From positions 1 through 15,987 of the forward strand of contig DFGC01000016.1 of assembly GCA_002371155.1 (NCBI GenBank): a stretch of DNA of 15,987 bases. Direction: 5' to 3'. The stretch comes from Alphaproteobacteria bacterium UBA3760 (GTDB lineage Bacteria; Pseudomonadota; Alphaproteobacteria; Rs-D84). This document shows positions 12,054 to 15,987 of the stretch, piece after piece. The first letter of the stretch is position 1; each line of letters begins with the position of its first letter. The notes under the pieces are model-generated. The model saw only the letters and a list, made by a program, of their open reading frames with translations. It had not been told where the DNA came from and made no database searches. A program made the position numbers and the translations under genes.

Positions 12054-13325
12054 ATGGCTGAATTAGTTCCGATTTTAAGCGATGTCCAAACCACTGCGTT
12101 CAATACAATCGAAAAAACGCATGGCAACCTGTTGATTCTGGGCCAGGCCGGCACCGGCAAATCAACATTTGTAAATTACCTGAAATCGGCATCCAATAAA
12201 CGCATCGTGTGCGCATGCCCCACCGCGGTCAGTGCATTAAACATCGGCGGACAAACAATACACAGTTTATTCCAAATTCAACCGCGCGATTTCATTATGC
12301 CTGAATTCTTGAAATTAAAGGCTAAAACCCGTAATGTTTTATTGGCGACCGACATTTTAATTATTGATGAAATTTCTATGGTTGCGCCCGATTTATTGGA
12401 CGCAATGGATTTATTGGCGCGTATGGCACGACGCGACAATTCGCCGTTCGGCGGAATCCAGGTTGTCGCAATCGGCGATTTATTTCAATTACCACCCGTT
12501 ATAACAAATGACGCGACAAAATATTATAAACAAGAATACGGTTATGAAAATTCTTACTTTTTCGACAGTCATGTCTATAAACGCGCGAATTTTATGCGAT
12601 TTTCTTTTGACAAAGTATATCGCCAAAACGACGGTGAATTATTAGAAAACCTGGTGCGATTGCGCGGCGGCGACATGTCGGCGCTGGAATTTTTCAACAA
12701 ATGCAAAATCGATGACCCATTGCGTCGTGAAAATGCGGTTTTAATAACGCCATATCGCGCGATGGCGGAAAACATAAATGCATCGCGATTGCGTGCGATT
12801 GCGGCACCCGATATAACATTTGTCGGCGAAATCAGTGGGAATTTTTCTGAAAAAGATGTCCCGGCACCAATGAAATTGACATTAAAGGTTGGCGCATTGG
12901 TTGTGTTTGTTAAAAACAGCGATAAATGGCATAACGGGTCCATGGGGCGCGTATTGGAAATTGGTGCGCACGGAATACGCGTTGAATTATTGAATGCGGC
13001 ACACACCGTTGTAAATGTAAAGCCCGAAAAATGGGAAAAAATTGAATACATACGCGACGAAAACGACAGATTACAAGAACACGAAATCGGGTCATATAAA
13101 CAATTTCCGTTGAATCTGGGATACGCCATGACAATTCATAAATCCCAGGGCAAAACATTGGACGCGGTTGTCGTTGACATTTCACGTGGCGCATTTGCAC
13201 ATGGACAAACATATGTGGCATTGTCGCGCACACGCGGGGCATCAGATATGCATATTGCAAAACCATTACGCGCAACGGATGTAATATTTGATAATCGCGT
13301 TTTGGAATTTATGAACGCAGAATAA
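12054..13325 (+). CDS. PIF1-like SF1B DNA helicase
   Basis: An ATP-dependent helicase of the PIF1/RecD-like group, expected to move 5' to 3' on single-stranded DNA and to unwind difficult structures. The product is 423 residues, a minimal core. It has Walker A GQAGTGKS (30-37), the PIF1 motif CPTAVSALNIGGQTIHSLF (55-73), Walker B DEISMV (105-110), the GDLFQLPPV motif III (141-149), YRQND near 194, and a C-terminal UvrD_C_2-type half with GYAMTIHKSQGKTLD (about 358-372) and the final GQTYVALSRTRG (about 384-395). No additional nuclease or HRDC domain is present. No ribosome binding site precedes the ATG, and AATATT lies just upstream, so a leaderless start is possible here as well. It ends 5 nt before the convergent prfB stop codon. 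Confidence 0.92.
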   Translation: MAELVPILSDVQTTAFNTIEKTHGNLLILGQAGTGKSTFVNYLKSASNKRIVCACPTAVSALNIGGQTIHSLFQIQPRDFIMPEFLKLKAKTRNVLLATDILIIDEISMVAPDLLDAMDLLARMARRDNSPFGGIQVVAIGDLFQLPPVITNDATKYYKQEYGYENSYFFDSHVYKRANFMRFSFDKVYRQNDGELLENLVRLRGGDMSALEFFNKCKIDDPLRRENAVLITPYRAMAENINASRLRAIAAPDITFVGEISGNFSEKDVPAPMKLTLKVGALVVFVKNSDKWHNGSMGRVLEIGAHGIRVELLNAAHTVVNVKPEKWEKIEYIRDENDRLQEHEIGSYKQFPLNLGYAMTIHKSQGKTLDAVVVDISRGAFAHGQTYVALSRTRGASDMHIAKPLRATDVIFDNRVLEFMNAE

Positions 13326-13330
13326 ATTTT

Positions 13331-14405
13331 TTAATTAAACTGTTGCAGATATGCCAACATAAAATCGTCTAAATCACCATCCAACACCGCATCAGAATCC
13401 GTTTTTTCAACATTTGTTCGGACATCTTTGACCAATTGGTATGGATATAAAACATAGTTGCGAATTTGACTGCCCCATTCGATTTTCTTTTGTGCGGCTT
13501 TATTTTCAGCCTCCGCCGCCTCGCGCTTTTTCAATTCCAATTCATACAAACGACTGCGCAGAATTTTCATCGCCATATCTTTGTTTTGGAATTGACTGCG
13601 TTCATTTTGACATGTGACCACCGTATTGGTTGGAATATGTGTAATACGCACCGCACTGTCGGTTTTATTGACATGTTGCCCACCCGCACCCGACGAACGA
13701 TATGTATCGATTCTTAAATCTTTTTCATTTATTTCAATTTCAATAGAATCATCGACATCCGGCCAAACATCCACAGACGCAAAACTGGTTTGCCGTTTGC
13801 CATTTGCATTAAACGGCGAAATCCGCACCAAACGATGCACCCCAATTTCAGATTTCAACCAACCATACGCTTTATCGCCATCGATTTTCAATGTGATACT
13901 TTTAATTCCGGCAACATCACCCGCGTGCTCATCAACAACATCCAACGAAAATCCATGCCGTTCAACCCATCGGGTATACATACGCGCCAACATTTGCGCC
14001 CAATCCATTGCCTCGGTCCCACCGGCACCCGCCTGGATAAACAAAAACGCACCGCAATTATCATTTGCACCATGAAACAAAGTGATAAATTTCGCAGACC
14101 GCGCCCGCGCCGCCAAAGATTCAATTTCACGCGCGACATCCGTATCATCGGGTGCAATTTGATACAATTCAGATAAATTTTTATAATCTGATTCCAAAGA
14201 TTGCAAATCGTTTAATGATTTTTCCAAATTTGATTTTTTCTGTAATAATTTGCGCGCCGCATCCGCATCATTCCACAAATTTTCATCATCAATTTTTTTA
14301 TTTATTTCGGCAATTTCACCCGCAATTTTATCCGGGTCAAAGAAACCCCCGTATGGCAACAATGTCATTTTCGATTTGGGACAAGATTTCATTTTGTGTT
14401 ATCAT
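13331..14405 (-). CDS. prfB: Peptide chain release factor 2, made by programmed +1 frameshift
   Basis: RF2 reads UGA and UAA stop codons and triggers peptide release. The 357-residue product comes from two frames. Translation starts at 14405 (MITQNEILSQIENDIVAIRGFL, 22 codons), meets an in-frame TGA at 14339-14337, shifts +1 at CTT-TGA-C and continues from GAC at 14338 (DPDKIAGEI...) to 13331. The slippery site is the classical one: GGGGG as an internal Shine-Dalgarno-like element, then TTT CTT TGA C. Functional motifs are intact: the UGA-recognising SPF tripeptide (about 196-198) and catalytic GGQ (about 241-243). A start in the second frame at 14392 (MKSCPKSKM) exists but would give a non-homologous N-terminus. 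The mRNA seems leaderless (promoter at 14413-14440). Expression is self-limited: low RF2 favours the shift. Confidence 0.96.
14337..14350 (-). promoter_or_regulatory. prfB recoding site (+1 frameshift)
   Basis: Minus strand: GGGGG (14350-14346), TTT, CTT (14342-14340), TGA (14339-14337), followed by C. Peptidyl-tRNA slips from CUU to UUU when RF2 is scarce and TGA decoding is slow. The element matches the well-known bacterial prfB frameshift signal. Confidence 0.95.
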
Positions 14406-14412
14406 GATATAA

Positions 14413-14440
14413 ATAATATCAATTTTACCAAACAAATCAA
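14413..14440 (-). promoter_or_regulatory. Promoter of prfB, predicting a leaderless mRNA
   Basis: Minus strand: TTGATT (14440-14435), 16-bp spacer, TATTAT (14418-14413), then seven bases to the ATG at 14405. No ribosome binding site lies between. The predicted start falls on or next to the A of the ATG. Confidence 0.65.
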
Positions 14441-14447
14441 TAAATAA

Positions 14448-14476
14448 TTGCAATAACACCAAATTTATGATAAAAT
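14448..14476 (+). promoter_or_regulatory. Sigma70-type promoter of the cysteine-rich secreted protein
   Basis: TTGCAA (14448-14453), 17-bp spacer, TAAAAT (14471-14476), back to back with the prfB promoter. The start is predicted near 14483, followed by GAGAGG and the ATG at 14505. Confidence 0.7.
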
Positions 14477-14504
14477 TTACACATAAGTGAGAGAGGCTTT
14501 ACAT

Positions 14505-15755
14505 ATGAAAAACATCGTTGCATTATGTGGATTGATTGGGGTTGTATTGTGCGCTGATTCTGCGTTTGGGGTGTCTGCGGGAACGGTGTCTGGAAATTCT
14601 GGGACGCGCGGCGGCACATTGATAACAAACACATCAACAACCGGCAATCGTGGCAGTCAAGGCGTCGCCAATGCATACAAACAAAATCAAATTGCAAATT
14701 ATTATATCGCAACGCAATTAGATGTCGGCACCGCATGCAGTGAACGTATTATGAAATGCCTGAACGAATATTGCGATGGCACGACGGTATCTGGGGGAAT
14801 TGTTGAAAATCGTTGCGCGTATGTGACCCAGAATGATTTATACAATTATGCACTGTTATGCCTGCAACGCGATAATTCACGGTTGTTGCCGCAATACAGC
14901 ACGAATTCTAAATACAGCACCGGCGCAATGAATACGGCGGCGCGCCTGTGTCCACCATATGTCCAAGAAAATTTGATGTCATTTTTATCTATGGCGAACA
15001 TGGCGGACAAATTGTCGAAAACCAATTCAGATTTATGTATTCAACGTCGCCAAGAATTAAATGCCGCCATGGCGTGCCATTCGGTTGCGTTGGCATACGG
15101 CAATGACACAACCAGTAAACTGACCGCACAGTTGACCGATTATTGTGGTTCTGGGGTGCCGGGCGGGTCATCTGAAATGGTTGCGCGATTCGTGAACGCC
15201 GGAAATGTTGGCGCAAATGTTTGGGGATGGGCGGAAAAGATTGTTAGCCTGGATGCCAGTGCCAAAGGTGCCGATTGGCAATCTGCGGTTGATAATATTT
15301 TGGCGGGATATGCAAACCGTATGAATTTGGCATGCGGTGATAATTTGCAAATAAACCCCAGTTCCGCGACCGTTTCAACAACCGGGACGGCGGGATTGTT
15401 GGTGGCGGCATCGTTGCTGACGGATAATCGCGTGGTGGACGGTGCAACCGTTGCAAAAAATGCAATCAATCCAAATGGATATTCTGGGCTGTGGATGGAT
15501 GTCACATCAAATGTTGACTTGCTGGGGCAAAATACCGCAACCGATGTTGTCAATGCAGGACTGACCAATTCGCCATTGACATCAAATGCGTTTTTAACCA
15601 GCGCGCAAATGTCCGCCATGCAAGAGGCATATAAACGCGGTACCAAGGTATTTATTATTCGCGATACAACGCGTTGCTATATCGTGCCGGTGCAAACATT
15701 GACCGATGCCGAAACAACGATGGTTGCAACACAGTTTTCCAACTGCCGGAAATAA
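14505..15755 (+). CDS. Secreted cysteine-rich protein of unknown function
   Basis: I do not recognise this 416-residue protein. A signal peptide is likely at residues 1-22 (KN, hydrophobic IVALCGLIGVVLC, AFG before VSA); Cys16 is not in a proper lipobox because Leu precedes it. The mature part starts with a Gly/Ser/Thr-rich low-complexity stretch (23-55). A cysteine-rich helical region follows (about 76-215: ACSERIMKCLNEYC, ENRCAYV, LLCLQR, ARLCPPY, DLCIQRR, MACHS, DYCGSG), then an Ala/Asn-rich part and a C-terminal region ending RCYIVPV ... FSNCRK. The mature chain has twelve cysteines, an even number that fits disulfide bonding in the periplasm or outside. GAGAGG precedes the ATG; a GTG at 14487 is in frame but too near the transcription start. 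The gene is single and divergent from prfB. No terminator is evident downstream. Confidence 0.85.
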   Translation: MKNIVALCGLIGVVLCADSAFGVSAGTVSGNSGTRGGTLITNTSTTGNRGSQGVANAYKQNQIANYYIATQLDVGTACSERIMKCLNEYCDGTTVSGGIVENRCAYVTQNDLYNYALLCLQRDNSRLLPQYSTNSKYSTGAMNTAARLCPPYVQENLMSFLSMANMADKLSKTNSDLCIQRRQELNAAMACHSVALAYGNDTTSKLTAQLTDYCGSGVPGGSSEMVARFVNAGNVGANVWGWAEKIVSLDASAKGADWQSAVDNILAGYANRMNLACGDNLQINPSSATVSTTGTAGLLVAASLLTDNRVVDGATVAKNAINPNGYSGLWMDVTSNVDLLGQNTATDVVNAGLTNSPLTSNAFLTSAQMSAMQEAYKRGTKVFIIRDTTRCYIVPVQTLTDAETTMVATQFSNCRK

Positions 15756-15987
15756 ATCATATATAAAAAATCACATATTATTACGAACGAATCGCGACAT
15801 ACATTTGCGCAGTATTCCTTTCGTCATCCCGGCGTATCGGGGCGGATTCCGCCCCCGGGCGTCCCCTTCTTTATGACTACGAGTAGATTTTGCAAAGCAA
15901 AATCGTCAGGAGTGCCGCACAGGGCGACAAGCCCGAGCGAAACAAGGGGGGGACCACGAAGTGGTGGGGTAGTTGTGAAATGTTCGA
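15756..15987. repeat. Intergenic palindromic repeat cluster at right edge
   Basis: No gene is supportable. CGTCATCCCGG at 15822 matches the left end unit at 458. Hairpins are GGGGCGG/CCGCCCC (15839-15845 with 15849-15855), ATTTTGC/GCAAAAT (15887-15893 with 15897-15903) and CCAC/GTGG (15954-15964). GGTAGTTGTGAAA (15968-15980) is the exact reverse complement of 253-265. The cluster runs off the window. Confidence 0.7.

Noticed and set aside
14392..14392. Simple prfB start at 14392 without frameshift
   Set aside because: The upstream frame from 14405 encodes an RF2-like N-terminus ending RGFL and leads exactly into the classical CTT-TGA-C site.
14505..14560. Lipoprotein signal at Cys16 of the secreted protein
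   Set aside because: The residue before the cysteine is Leu, not Gly, Ala or Ser, and a normal signal-peptidase I site follows.

Overview
This 16 kb window looks like ordinary chromosome from a bacterium with a compact genome, most likely an Alphaproteobacterium. The lineage is inferred from overall protein character, the CTTG-N18-CTATATT heat-shock promoter in front of groES, and the dispersed GTCAT...ATCCAG palindromic repeats; a class II lysyl-tRNA synthetase is not what many members of that class carry, so the assignment is moderate only. The base composition is mixed: AT-rich intergenic DNA with clean sigma70-type promoters, and genes rich in CGCG. Almost every gene has its own promoter and hairpin terminator, and there is little operon structure.

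Layout. 1-837 has no credible gene; it is a patchwork of palindromic repeats, including a 144-bp direct repeat 275 bp apart and an inverted pair of 28-bp ends. A leftward block follows: rpsD (S4), two small unknown proteins that look like distant paralogues, lemA, a cold-shock-domain protein with a charged tail, and lysS. Rightward from 5447 is a secreted BspA-like repeat protein. 6750-7308 is a leftward pair, DUF167 and a HIT-family hydrolase. 7443-9362 is the rightward groES-groEL operon. Then come adk (leftward), a small membrane-anchored coiled-coil protein (rightward, different codon use), an HI0933/BaiN-type flavoprotein (leftward), a tRNA with a CAT anticodon (leftward), a PIF1-like helicase (rightward), prfB (leftward, with the classical programmed +1 frameshift) and a cysteine-rich secreted protein (rightward). 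15756-15987 returns to the palindromic repeat type seen at the left edge, partly in inverted orientation.

Functionally the window mixes translation (S4, LysRS, RF2, tRNA), protein folding and stress (GroES/GroEL, cold-shock protein), nucleotide metabolism (adenylate kinase, HIT), DNA maintenance (PIF1-like helicase) and two exported proteins that probably face the environment. I found no mobile element with a transposase, no CRISPR array and no defence island.

The most interesting signals are regulatory. (1) A pair of mutually exclusive hairpins, one a terminator, lies in the lysS leader. (2) Twice, the terminator of an upstream gene is physically fused to the promoter of the next gene. (3) prfB and the flavoprotein gene appear to have leaderless mRNAs. 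(4) A repeat family has fixed ends and a variable palindromic core. The two unknown small genes and the two exported proteins are the least understood coding content.
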